Positions 10,001 to 18,253 of a stretch of 64,000 nt of DNA are shown in pieces. This stretch comes from a bacterium (lineage in GTDB: Bacteria > Planctomycetota > Planctomycetia > Pirellulales > Pirellulaceae), in assembly GCA_030430075.1 (NCBI GenBank), contig JAUIGN010000015.1:1-64000 (forward strand), read 5' to 3'. Below the pieces are notes generated by a model, which saw only the letters and a program-made list of their open reading frames with translations, was not told the origin of the DNA and ran no database searches. Numbering within the stretch: position 1 is the stretch's first letter; each line of letters starts with the position of its first letter. Both the position numbers and the translations under genes were made by a program.

Positions 10001-11140
10001 CCGCTGGGGGTCCCGATCAAGACGACTGACTCCTTCGCCCGTACTGCCGTCGCAGCCGACGGACGCGTCCTGACGGCCGATGGTGATGGAACCGTCCGGC
10101 TCTGGGAAGGCATCTCCGGAAAATTCTTGCGGCAGCTCGGGAAGTACCGTGGCAGCGACGATCAGAACTTCGTCGTCAAGGCAGTCGGCTTCAGCCCGGA
10201 CGGCCGAACCCTGGCCATCGGGGCGGGCAACGACGTGACGGTCTTGGATGCGGACTCCGGGCAGTCACGCTGTTCGCCGCTGCGCCACACGGCCGAAGTT
10301 TCGTGCTTCGAGTTCACGCCCGGCGGCGAGGCTGTGGTGATCGGATACCAGGACAACACGGCCCGCCTGTGGAATCTGCGAACCGGCTCGCAACAGGGCC
10401 CGGCGCTGCCACACGAGACGCCGGTCGAGCGTATCCGTATCTCGCATGACGGAACGCGATTGGTGACGATCGAGAAGCAGGGAATTCGGCTCTGGAACCG
10501 ACAGCTCGAGAACCTCGGCACATTCGAGATGCCGATGGGGATCGTGCCGCGAGCCGTGTTCAGCCCCGACGACCGCCTGCTGCTCCTGGGTGGCGAAAAC
10601 GGTTCGGGACAGCAGATCGGCCGCTTGATCGACGCGCAAACAGCACAGCCGCTCGGACCGGAATTGTTGGGAAGCGCCCGCACCGGGGCCGGCTTCACGC
10701 CCAATGGGCAGTTGTACCAACTCGGCGGGTCCATCTATTCCATCCACAACCATCTACTGGTCGCGCGCCTGCCGACCTACGACCTGGATCGCCTCGAGCC
10801 CTACGCTCCCGAGGCCATCCGGCTGGCGTCCGACGGTCAATCACTGCACGCCAGCGGGGTGCGGATCGCGGGGCAAGACGCCTTCCTCGAGTTTGGACTG
10901 CATCCGCCTGCCAGGCGCGATCCCAGCCTGCTTCCGCTCGCCGTGGAAGTCAGAACCGGATTCGGCTGGGACGAGTATGGCAACCGGCGGCTGCTCGGAG
11001 CGGTCGAACATGCCCAAAAGCGACAACAACTGACCGATGCGCCGGGTCGCGCCAGCTACCCCGACGTCCGCTCGTGGCACGACCTGTCCCCCCAGGAAAC
11101 CACAGAGATGCGTACTCCATGGCCACCCTTCGTTCCGTAG
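7046..11140 (+). CDS. TIR domain, transmembrane segment, WD40 beta-propeller protein
   Basis: A 1364-residue protein with an N-terminal TIR domain (about 28-165: YDFFISYTWKDGRDYALAL, FDCFLDSDDYRKGDD, RLVLVATPES). Glu102 in VLREL stands where TIR NAD hydrolases carry the catalytic glutamate. One membrane segment follows at about 185-207. A linker (about 208-275, SSSNEASSYLQLAKINARDG) is of the kind that joins kinase and propeller in planctomycete Ser/Thr kinase-WD40 proteins. From about 275 to 1280 there are roughly 21-23 WD40 repeats ending in LWD, VWN, RIWK and the like, enough for three seven-bladed propellers. No NTPase domain lies between. Inference: a membrane-tethered sensor whose propellers control a TIR effector (NAD cleavage or signalling). 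The ATG at 7046 is the best start. No known defence gene is adjacent. Confidence 0.9.
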   Translation: MPDERPPTVESEAPRRPWLERVIDLVFGYDFFISYTWKDGRDYALALTRALEKQGFDCFLDSDDYRKGDDWQRIGNWTLRRTSRLVLVATPESGKSKPVLRELRIYSGLGRQIIPICFSAADHGDSRPELPPEFVPLLSSAHLLIKETLAYEVESHQVAGPAPHVAAELRDTFDLMRQDQWRTRVFGGIAAVVSCLFVATLVLGYLARLNAIESTRNARRSSSNEASSYLQLAKINARDGRWADELRWYAKAATVPAQDDPQALAAATFVGHRSRRIVNTLIHDSEIRCLEFAPDGKLLLIGDGTNQLHVWNIATGRPAAAPLPHQGPVTSLAFHPDGQLLVTGTSTSPGHAQLWDFSNRTAIGEPIEHDGPVRLVAFAADGQRFWTATNDQVRTFATDTQEAAASPLDMQALAFAPQKGAVLGRGKYPTAARWSALTQETEEPALRLPGFDFPSPDATRFLIATPFEAFEIWDASSGKLVGEIPSAIAPIFSADGSELLAYERDGSIIRAWDAKNGTAVGARIDHPSAVQSMQLSRDGRHLMTLGLDNVVRFWKPQTGAPEFAEIEVVRTSTSFLPGFTWLKRASFSPSADRVLIELLDSPAQLWDPATHRMIGEPLPHSAKLHEGRFSRNGQRFVTVGDSEANLRTDVVHVWDAETGAAVGRPLQHDGLITDVVFGPQDELLATASRDTKVRIWKVATGELLRTLDHESWVDRIVFSPDGRFIGSATSQSIRLWSTATGSVVGNSVENRAMWESDSQTMTRLHFTPDSTRFVSTGERGVLTLDTATGEPVGDPLVGSLLVMPGGDTYLLDPTAALRLWDMQSRQPVSGPLDAGGRAAISPDGASIAASSGSEYARIYTPWGEEQLPHQRTVNALAFHPRSRILLTGSLDGTAQLWDVTDGEKIGEPFRHELEVTKVSMGPEGRTLAIATGRVARVWHIQPLAMTGSPVKQEEISTSVTFGRDSSHVLLEAYGSLQVWQPDGKPPLGVPIKTTDSFARTAVAADGRVLTADGDGTVRLWEGISGKFLRQLGKYRGSDDQNFVVKAVGFSPDGRTLAIGAGNDVTVLDADSGQSRCSPLRHTAEVSCFEFTPGGEAVVIGYQDNTARLWNLRTGSQQGPALPHETPVERIRISHDGTRLVTIEKQGIRLWNRQLENLGTFEMPMGIVPRAVFSPDDRLLLLGGENGSGQQIGRLIDAQTAQPLGPELLGSARTGAGFTPNGQLYQLGGSIYSIHNHLLVARLPTYDLDRLEPYAPEAIRLASDGQSLHASGVRIAGQDAFLEFGLHPPARRDPSLLPLAVEVRTGFGWDEYGNRRLLGAVEHAQKRQQLTDAPGRASYPDVRSWHDLSPQETTEMRTPWPPFVP

Positions 11141-11196
11141 AATGACGACCACAACGGTTCGCCGCAGATCGCAGCCCGCCGCGGATCTCCAACGCG

Positions 11197-11441
11197 TTGC
11201 TCGGCGCGGGTCGCCGACCACCAGTTCGGCGCGGGTCTCCGACCACCTGCTCGGCACGGGTCGCCGACCCCGTGCTCGGCGCGGGTCGCCGCCCCCGTGC
11301 TCGTGCTCGGCGCGGGTCTCCGACCACCTGCTCGGCGCGGGTCGCCGCCCCCGTGCTCGTGCTCGGCGCGGGTCGCCGCCCCCGTGCTCGTGCTCGGCGC
11401 GGGTCTCCGACCCCGCCGAAACCGCCGACCGAAGGTCTCCC
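11197..11441. repeat. imperfect tandem array of about 25-35-bp units
   Basis: The sequence gctcggcgcgggtcgccg or gctcggcgcgggtctccg returns about eight times, separated by accacct, accccgt or ccccgtgctcgt. The last unit (11392-11441) is a full copy of the 50-bp dispersed GGTCTC element. Open frames cross the array on both strands as R/G/S/P-rich peptides, which are by-products of the repeat. It fills most of the gap between the TIR-WD40 gene and the flavin oxidoreductase gene; nothing else is evident in that gap. Confidence 0.85.
11392..11441 (+). repeat. 50-bp GGTCTC-rich dispersed element, copy 1
   Basis: It begins gctcggcgcgggtctccga and ends gaccgaaggtctccc. Copies 2 and 3 are at 13264-13313 and 25731-25780 and differ at only a few positions. 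Two small inverted repeats are visible: GGGTC-tcc-GACCC and GACC-gaa-GGTC. All three copies read the same way and are intergenic. Confidence 0.85.
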
Positions 11442-11613
11442 CCCCCGACGCGAGGCAGCGTTTGAAATCCCCTGACTGCCACCGATCGCTTGGCGAACAC
11501 GCCGCACATCCGGAAACGGAGTTTTGACAACCACCTGCACGTAGCTACCTACACCAGGCTGTGGAACACTGAATCCATCGTCTGTCGTGGGTCCCTCGAA
11601 AGGCACTCGACCG

Positions 11614-13131
11614 ATGTCCGCACGGACTGCAATGCAACCTCAAGATGCATACAACGCAGCGCTTGAATCGAACGTTCGACCGCCCGATTGGACCAATCCG
11701 ACACCCGACGGCCGTTACAACCTGGTCGTCATTGGTGCCGGCACGGCGGGGTTGGTGACGGCTGCTGGAGCGGCCGGCATGGGCGCGAAGGTCGCCTTGG
11801 TCGAGCGGAGCCTGATGGGCGGTGACTGCCTGAACGTTGGCTGTGTCCCGTCCAAGGCGATCATCAGCGCCGCTCGAGCCGCGGCCGGAATCGCCGGGGC
11901 GCAATCCTTCGGCCTTGGTCAACCCGCTCGCGTTGACGTCGATTTTCCGGCGGTCATGGAGCGCATGCGTCGCCTTCGTGCACGGATTAGCCCACACGAC
12001 TCGGCCACGCGATTCCGGGACATGGGGGTCGATGTCTATTTCGGCCAGGCACGTTTTGCCGACTCGGAGTCCGTCACCGTGGACGGCACGCGGCTCCCGT
12101 TCAAACGAGCCGTCATTGCCACGGGCGCCCGGGCCGCCGCGCCGCCGATCCCCGGCCTGGAGTCAGTGGACTACTTGACCAACGAGTCGCTGTTCTCGCT
12201 CACCGAACGCCCGCGACGGCTGGGGGTCATCGGTGCCGGCCCGATCGGATGCGAGATGGCTCAGGCGTTCGCCCAATTGGGTTCCGAAGTCTACCTGGTG
12301 GAAAGCGAACACGGTGTGCTGCCGCGTGAAGACCCGGCTGCCTCGGAAGTGGTCCAGGCCGCCATGGCGCATGACGGCGTCCAGGTGCTCTGCTGCGGCC
12401 GCGACCTCAAGATTCGGCATGACGAAGGGATCCGTCTGACGGTCGAGTCGCACGGTCGCGCCTACGATCAGCCGGTCGATAAGCTGCTTGTCGCCGCCGG
12501 TCGGACACCGAACGTGGAAGACATGAACCTGGAGGCGGTCGGGGTCGGCGTGCACCCGCGGGGTATTCAAGTCAACGAGCGAATGCAGACAACCAATCCG
12601 CGAATCTACGCCGCGGGAGACGTCTGCTCGCGCTATCAATTTACGCACGCGGCCGATTTCATGGCCCGCATCGTCATCCAGAATGCGCTTTTCCTGGGGC
12701 GCGCGAAGTCGTCCTCGCTGGTCATCCCCTGGTGCACCTACACGTCTCCGGAAGTCGCCCATGTCGGCCTCTACGGGCATGCCACCGAATCGTCATCCGA
12801 GGCGCCGTTCGACACCTTCGTGCAACCGCTGGCCGATGTTGATCGCGCCATCCTGGATGGCGAAGAAGCGGGCTTCGTCAAGGTGCACGTCAAGCGGGGC
12901 TCCGACAAGATCGTCGGGGCCACGATTGTCGCTCGCCACGCCGGCGACTTGATCTCAGAACTCACGCTGGCAATGACCCACGGGCTGGGATTGAAGCAAA
13001 TCGGCAGTTCAATCCACCCCTACCCCACCCAGGCCGAAGCGATCCGCCGTCTGGGCGACCAATACAATCGCACCCGCCTCACACCGCTGGTTCAGTCGCT
13101 GCTCCGGCGTTGGCTTGCCTGGACGCGGTAG
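11614..13131 (+). CDS. FAD/NAD(P) disulfide oxidoreductase (mercuric reductase / lipoamide dehydrogenase-like)
   Basis: A 505-residue class I pyridine-nucleotide disulfide oxidoreductase. It shows the FAD-binding Rossmann motif VVIGAGTAGL, the redox-active pair in GGDCLNVGCVPSK (about residues 70-82), the NAD(P)-binding GVIGAGPIGCEMAQAF, the second FAD motif IYAAGDVC and the dimerisation-domain histidine in HPYPTQAEA. Automated pipelines often call this type mercuric reductase. However, it lacks the N-terminal heavy-metal domain and the C-terminal cysteine pair of MerA (the end is LLRRWLAWTR), and no mer genes are near, so the substrate is unknown. The ATG at 11614 (MSARTAMQPQ) is preferred to an in-frame GTG at 11587. 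Confidence 0.88.
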   Translation: MSARTAMQPQDAYNAALESNVRPPDWTNPTPDGRYNLVVIGAGTAGLVTAAGAAGMGAKVALVERSLMGGDCLNVGCVPSKAIISAARAAAGIAGAQSFGLGQPARVDVDFPAVMERMRRLRARISPHDSATRFRDMGVDVYFGQARFADSESVTVDGTRLPFKRAVIATGARAAAPPIPGLESVDYLTNESLFSLTERPRRLGVIGAGPIGCEMAQAFAQLGSEVYLVESEHGVLPREDPAASEVVQAAMAHDGVQVLCCGRDLKIRHDEGIRLTVESHGRAYDQPVDKLLVAAGRTPNVEDMNLEAVGVGVHPRGIQVNERMQTTNPRIYAAGDVCSRYQFTHAADFMARIVIQNALFLGRAKSSSLVIPWCTYTSPEVAHVGLYGHATESSSEAPFDTFVQPLADVDRAILDGEEAGFVKVHVKRGSDKIVGATIVARHAGDLISELTLAMTHGLGLKQIGSSIHPYPTQAEAIRRLGDQYNRTRLTPLVQSLLRRWLAWTR

Positions 13132-13263
13132 CCGCCGAATGTTGGCACACACCGGGATCTCTCGAACGACGTCCGTCCCCGCTCATCATCTTGGCGCGAG
13201 TCGCCGTTCGCTTGGTCGGCCCGGGTCTCTGATCAAGTTTTCGGCGCGGGTCCCCGGTCAAGC

Positions 13264-13313
13264 GCTCGGCGCGGGTCTCTGACCCCGCCGAAACGGCTGA
13301 CCGAAGGTCTCCC
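13264..13313 (+). repeat. 50-bp GGTCTC-rich dispersed element, copy 2
   Basis: Nearly identical to 11392-11441 and 25731-25780. It is preceded at about 13225-13260 by a degenerate half copy (gggtctctgatcaagttttc). It sits between convergent genes: the oxidoreductase ending at 13131 and the DUF1501 gene ending at 13393. Confidence 0.85.
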
Positions 13314-13392
13314 ATTCCGGGCGAGCGACCGTCGGGCACGAACGACCATCGCGCGAGCGTTCACTCGCGACGGGTCCGAGGCCGCTACGTCG

Positions 13393-14781
13393 CTAGCCGA
13401 ACACGCCTTCGATCACGCGTCCGTCGGCGATCGGCGTTGGTCGGGGCAGACGAGGAAAGTAGGTCCGGTGGTGGTCGAGCCCCAGGGCATGATAGATCGT
13501 GGCGGCAACATCTTCGGGTCGGCAGGGCCGCGTCTTCGGCGCCGCGCCCTTGCGGTCGGTTGCGCCGATCACCGCGCCGCCCCGGACACCGGCTCCCGCC
13601 AACACCAGATTACCGGCGCTCGGATAGTGATCGCGGCCAGCCGTCTTGTTGATCTTTGGTGTGCGGCCGAATTCACCCATGGCGACGACCAACGTGGTCT
13701 CCAACAGGCCCCGCTCTTCCAGGTCGTCCAGCAATGTCGACAGCGACATGTCCAACTGGGGCAGGTTGCCGGGGCCATTGTACGAATGCCATTTACTCCC
13801 GCTCGGTACGGCCGCGGGCCGCGGACCGAAGGACATCATCGAATCGAACAACCAGCCATGATTGTCCCAGGTGCCATTCGTCTTGCCATTGCCGAAGAGC
13901 CCACCTTGCACGGCCTGATTGATCGTCACAAATCGAGCGCCGGCCTCGACCAGCCTGCGTGCCAGCAGGACCCGCTGACCGTAAATGTTGGCGCCGTAAC
14001 GCTCCCGCAAAGCGGTCGGTTCGGCATCAAGGTCCATGGCCCGGCGCATGGCGCCGCTGGTCAACATGGAGATCGCCTCGCCGGCAAACTTGTCCTTGGC
14101 CGTCAGCCCGGCATCTTCGACATTGGACAACTGGCTGAGGTTCTCCAACTGGGTCAGCATCGTCTGGCGGTCTTCGAACCGCGCCGGTGTCAGGTTCAGG
14201 TCCCCTACCTTAATCTGCGGGTCCGCCGGATCACCCGCAATGTCGAACGCCTTGTGCGCGGCCCCCAGAAAACCGGGCGGGTTGGTGTAGCGGGCCGCAA
14301 CCGGCAGTCCAAAATGGGGCGGAACGCCGGGGATGCGTGCGCCGCGAAGTGCGGAGACCAGGCAGCCGAAGTTGGGAAAGTACTGACCTCCGGCGGGCGG
14401 AAAGAAACCGCTGGTGACATGTTGCGATCCGGCGGCATGCGAACCGCTACGTCCCTGCCACGAGCGGATGACGGCCACTTTGTCCATCCGCTGGGCCATC
14501 AATGGCAGCTTCTCGCAGATGTGGGTTCCCGGCACGTTCGTCTGAATCGGCTTCCACAATCCGCGAACCTCCACCGGTGCATCCGGCTTGGGATCGAATG
14601 TTTCGAACTGGCTCGGCCCACCTGCCAGGAACAGGAAGATACACGAGATATCACGTCCCGGCCGCGCTTGCTGCGCAGCCCGCAACATGGCCGGCAAATT
14701 CAACCCGAACATTCCGACGCCAATCTGTAGCGCCTCGCGCCGCCCTAGCCGGTGCGCCTGGTGCGATTCTCGACAGACCAT
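13393..14781 (-). CDS. DUF1501 protein, exported
   Basis: A 462-residue member of the DUF1501 family, which belongs to the alkaline-phosphatase/sulfatase superfamily and is greatly expanded in planctomycetes. The N-terminus has a twin-arginine-like signal (LGRREALQIGVGMFGLNLPA). Family landmarks are IFLFLAGGPSQFETFDPKP, IRSWQGRSGSHAAGSQHVTSG, GARFVTINQ, WDNHGW, the typical GEFGRTP near residue 365 and GRDHYPSAGN. The usual partner carrying DUF1549/DUF1553 domains is not adjacent. The biochemical role is unproven; related genes are associated with degradation of complex polymers. Confidence 0.9.
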   Translation of the reverse strand: MVCRESHQAHRLGRREALQIGVGMFGLNLPAMLRAAQQARPGRDISCIFLFLAGGPSQFETFDPKPDAPVEVRGLWKPIQTNVPGTHICEKLPLMAQRMDKVAVIRSWQGRSGSHAAGSQHVTSGFFPPAGGQYFPNFGCLVSALRGARIPGVPPHFGLPVAARYTNPPGFLGAAHKAFDIAGDPADPQIKVGDLNLTPARFEDRQTMLTQLENLSQLSNVEDAGLTAKDKFAGEAISMLTSGAMRRAMDLDAEPTALRERYGANIYGQRVLLARRLVEAGARFVTINQAVQGGLFGNGKTNGTWDNHGWLFDSMMSFGPRPAAVPSGSKWHSYNGPGNLPQLDMSLSTLLDDLEERGLLETTLVVAMGEFGRTPKINKTAGRDHYPSAGNLVLAGAGVRGGAVIGATDRKGAAPKTRPCRPEDVAATIYHALGLDHHRTYFPRLPRPTPIADGRVIEGVFG

Positions 14782-15045
14782 TTCGTCAACTCCCTGGGTC
14801 GTGTGTCGGGCCGATTATAGACCAAGGGAGTGGTCAATTGAAATGCGGACCGAGCCCCCTGCGCGGCCAGCATGGCACGTGTTCCGGCTGGTGGGGGATG
14901 TTTGACGACGTGAAGGCCCGCCGGATGCCGTTCACCGCATGGCCAACGGAACGGGACGAACATGATTCCCGCAGACCGGCGCTCTGCATGCGCTGCGATG
15001 TTCTGCGCGACGAAGGACCGCGGAGGCTGGCCGCCCGACGCGCGG

Positions 15046-17538
15046 CTACTCGCGATCCGGCCGGCCCCGCCGACCGCCGCTTCTCGCGGCGCCCAACGAC
15101 GCACGCTGCCTGGAACCCAAGGCAGCTCGGCTGCCCGCGCTGCGCTGCGGTTGAGGACGCGAGCTTCCCATGCTCCGCTGCGGTTGGGGGCGTGGGGTCG
15201 GCTGCGGTCGGGAGACCGTCGGCCGCGACGCCGGCTTCGTAGGTGCGGTCGCCGGCCGCGATGGCGAAAAGATCGAACGGCCGGTCGATGCGCGTGCACG
15301 CGGTGCCGCCGAGGAGGACGGTGATGTCCCTGCCGGAGTTGGCCTCGTCGGCTGCACCCGATTCCGGAATGGTGATGTCGGTGTCGTCTGCGGCGTCCGC
15401 GGCGTCCGCGGCGTCCGCGGCGAGGTTGCCGGCCGAGTGTTCGGCGACAAGACGACCGGGGGTGTCACAGCAATCTCAGGACGTTTGGGTGGATCCGGTC
15501 TCGGATCCCGCGGCTGCGCCGGGTCAGCGCGCAGTGGGGACGTCGCGCCACTTGCTCCGGTACGCGATCGAAACTGCTGACGAAATCGCTCGATGGCCGA
15601 CGCGGCGGACGAGGAACTCAAGCGATCGCGCGGTGTCGTCTGCGGGCGCCCCGCCGGAGCAGGTGGCCGCGTCGCCTCAACGCGTCGGGATTGCCCCGCA
15701 CCGATCGACTCGCGTGTGGTCGGCCGGGCAGTCGGCCCGGCAGTCGCTGAACCGGCTCGCGTCGGGGTGGTGGTGGGACGCGGCTGCCGTGGCTCGCGGG
15801 GCGAACTTGGTGCGGCCGGCTCGGTGGGGGTCGTCCCGGGCCTGGTGACACTGGGCCTGGTGACACCGGGCCGGGCAACACTGGGCCGGGTTGGTTCGGA
15901 CCGCGTTGGATCGGGGCGTGTCTGCCCAGGCCGGGTCGACCGTGACGGTTCGGCCTGACGCTCCTGTCGCAGCCGCTCGAAGCGTTCTCTGGCCGCTTGG
16001 AGGGCCGCTTCTCGAGCGGAGCTTGCGCTGGCTACCGCCCCAGGTTGGCTCGTCGCGGGTTCCGTGCGACCGCCGGGTCGCCCCCGCCCTGGTTGCCGGC
16101 CATTGCCGAGTGTCGGAGTTTGCGGTTTGGCCGTCGCCTGAGACGCCGTGCCTGGCCCTCGTTCAGGACGCGAGCCACCGCCGCGGTGCGGGCGCTCTCC
16201 GCCGCCTCGAACCGGATGGCTCTCACGACCGGGCGACGCAGGTTGCGAAGCCAAAACGGAAGACCGTTCGGGGCCACGCGCCGACTCACGCCGTCGTCTG
16301 AGTTCGGCCAGGGAACGCACTTCATTGGCACGTCGATGCAGGTCGGCATGTTGGGCGGTCGGAATCCGCCGCAAGCCGCTCCGCCCCCGGTCATCGCGCA
16401 ACGCCTCCTGGTGGCTCCTTCCCAAGGTGACGTGTTTGAGATGCGACAAGTCCCGATGCGCGGCAACAAACGTTCGCTGCGCCTTGATCGTTGTAGGCGG
16501 CCGGTGGTCGGCGTGCGTGGTGAAGTAGCGATGCCAATCGCGCATGCGTCCGACATAGTCCACTCCCGCGCGATGCGACCGGCCCCGGGCGTGCGTGATC
16601 AGGGGATCATAGCGACGACCAATTCGTTGGTATTCGTACCAGGGATGGTAGTGGGTTCGGTGGCGGTTGCCGTAGTAGTCGCCAAAGTAGTAGTGGCTGT
16701 GGCCGCTGCGGACGAACAGGTGCAGAAAGATGCTGTTGGTGCTGATCGTGACGCTGGGCCGAAACCGACAATGGGCCGTCGCATAGATCGATCGATGAAA
16801 ATAGACGGGACTGTAGAGTTGGCCACGAACCGCCAGTGGGTAGTCCCAGTAGCCCGCCTGGTAAAGGCAGCCGCGGGGAGACCAGATGTATCGGGTCGGG
16901 ATCCAAACCCGGTCATCACGAAAACGGTCCCAGTACCCCGGCCGCCAACGGTACGTCTCGTAGCGGTAGACCCAGCAGCCCGGAACCCAGAAGTAGTCGT
17001 CGGCGGGTGCCGGACTGACCGGCCCACCTTCAAGACTGGCGGGAGGATCAGGTAGATACTCCAACTCTGCGACGTCGCTGCCGCTCCACATCCCCGAGAC
17101 ACGGCGGTATTTGCCGTCAACTTCCGCCCAGTAACCCGGCACCCAGGTCCGTCCCGGCGGTTGCTTTCGCCAGACGCCGCTGATCCAGATATAGTCTTCC
17201 CGTTCGACGTCCCAGTACCAGTACCCGGGAATCCAGATGATGTCATCGCCCTCCGGTTTGACCTCCGGCGGCAACTCGTCAATCGGTTCCGGGGGTGCAA
17301 CGGGGGTCTCCAGACCGGCGACAGGATCCTCGCTGGCTTGATCCGCAAACGCCTCATGAACCGCCCCGCGCGTCAACATCTCGACGCCTTCGTCGTCCGC
17401 CGTCACTTCGCGGACGACATCTGTGTCGGGCGGCGGGGCAATTGGTTCGCCCGGCTGGGCAACGGCACGATGGACGCCCGCGTGGAGGCCGGCGAGTGAC
17501 AGGGTCGTGATAACCAGGAGGGAGCTGGTGCGAAACAT
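15046..17538 (-). CDS. exported W-x-PG-Y-W repeat protein with Pro/Arg/Thr-rich tail
   Basis: An 830-residue protein with a Sec signal (FRTSSLLVITTLSLAGLHAG). Residues about 95-260 carry aromatic repeats of the YXWGXW type: IWIPGYWYWD, IWISGVWRKQPPG, WVPGYWAEVDG, FWVPGCW, WRPGYWD. A His/Tyr-rich part follows (HSHYYFGDYYGN). From about residue 400 to the end it is low-complexity Pro/Arg/Thr/Ser (TRPGQTRPDPTRSEPTRP, PRTPRTPRTP) with very basic charge. Such proteins are common and uncharacterised in planctomycetes; a cell-envelope or surface role is inferred. At DNA level the tail contains perfect short tandem repeats (9-bp unit cggcgtccg at 15391-15422), so copy number there may vary between strains. 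Confidence 0.8.
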   Translation of the reverse strand: MFRTSSLLVITTLSLAGLHAGVHRAVAQPGEPIAPPPDTDVVREVTADDEGVEMLTRGAVHEAFADQASEDPVAGLETPVAPPEPIDELPPEVKPEGDDIIWIPGYWYWDVEREDYIWISGVWRKQPPGRTWVPGYWAEVDGKYRRVSGMWSGSDVAELEYLPDPPASLEGGPVSPAPADDYFWVPGCWVYRYETYRWRPGYWDRFRDDRVWIPTRYIWSPRGCLYQAGYWDYPLAVRGQLYSPVYFHRSIYATAHCRFRPSVTISTNSIFLHLFVRSGHSHYYFGDYYGNRHRTHYHPWYEYQRIGRRYDPLITHARGRSHRAGVDYVGRMRDWHRYFTTHADHRPPTTIKAQRTFVAAHRDLSHLKHVTLGRSHQEALRDDRGRSGLRRIPTAQHADLHRRANEVRSLAELRRRRESARGPERSSVLASQPASPGRESHPVRGGGERPHRGGGSRPERGPGTASQATAKPQTPTLGNGRQPGRGRPGGRTEPATSQPGAVASASSAREAALQAARERFERLRQERQAEPSRSTRPGQTRPDPTRSEPTRPSVARPGVTRPSVTRPGTTPTEPAAPSSPREPRQPRPTTTPTRAGSATAGPTARPTTRESIGAGQSRRVEATRPPAPAGRPQTTPRDRLSSSSAASAIERFRQQFRSRTGASGATSPLRADPAQPRDPRPDPPKRPEIAVTPPVVLSPNTRPATSPRTPRTPRTPQTTPTSPFRNRVQPTRPTPAGTSPSSSAAPRARASTGRSIFSPSRPATAPTKPASRPTVSRPQPTPRPQPQRSMGSSRPQPQRSAGSRAALGSRQRASLGAARSGGRRGRPDRE
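15391..15422. repeat. 9-bp tandem repeat inside the Pro/Arg/Thr-rich coding tail
   Basis: The unit cggcgtccg is repeated three times plus a partial copy. On the minus strand it encodes the repeated tripeptide Pro-Arg-Thr. Because the unit is three codons long, gain or loss keeps the frame. A looser repeat (gggcctggtgacactgggcc and variants, 15838-15895) encodes the Thr-Arg-Pro run in the same gene. Confidence 0.85.
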
Positions 17539-18253
17539 GGGACACCCGTTTCCAAGTAAGATTGCTGGGTCACAAGGTGCGTTGCCTGCCGGCTGCGGCA
17601 GCCGGAATTACCGGGGCCCCAAGGAAGGCAAACACAACGGTCCGCTGCGGGTCTCCGGCGGCAATCGTTCTTCCGTTCCTGGGACGCGCTAACAACAACT
17701 TCGTGGCACGTCCGCACCACCGAATTTTCGGACCAACCAGGTAAGCCGCAAACCGAATGCCGAAATTGGTATGCTCGGCCGTTTGGCCGCAAACATCGCC
17801 CCAATCTGGTCTTTCCACGGCCGAATTACGCGACCATCCACACCGCAGCCTGCCCGCCACCCGTTCCAGCAAACCAGGCGACCCGCCCAGGATGTCGTCA
17901 AAGTGACAACAACGCGCCGTCTCGATGAATCTGCCCCGATGCCGCGGCTCGCCACGCGTCTGGTATCCTGGAAGCGGGAACGGCGCGAGGTCATCGCCGG
18001 ATGGTGACCGCCATCTGCGCCTGACTGCTAACGTGTCAGGGCCGCTGTGTGGAAGATCGAGCCTGCCGGCGTGGGGTTTGTTCGCACCCGTCGTGCGTAG
18101 CACGTGCACGCAACGGCCGCGTCGGTCACGATGTCTGTTCGGTAGCAACGTGACGAATGAAAGCATTCTGCGGAGTGCCGGACCTGAATACGTGATGGAC
18201 AGCATGACCCATGGAATGGCAGGAAGCCCAATGCCCACCTTCTGGAACAACTG
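17539..18253. other. 715-bp gap between divergent genes
   Basis: No protein-coding frame here resembles any family. The gap should carry promoters for the W-x-PG-Y-W gene (minus) and the ankyrin gene (plus). Near its right end, gatggacagcatgacccatgg (18192-18212) resembles one half of the GTCATGC-N3-GCATGAC palindrome but has lost the first arm. I saw nothing else of note. Confidence 0.5.

Noticed and set aside
11614..13131. True mercuric reductase (merA)
   Set aside because: No heavy-metal-binding N-terminus, no C-terminal cysteine pair and no mer genes nearby; kept as a generic disulfide oxidoreductase.
13468..14730. 420-residue plus-strand frame
   Set aside because: It is antisense to the clear DUF1501 gene and its composition mirrors that gene's codons.
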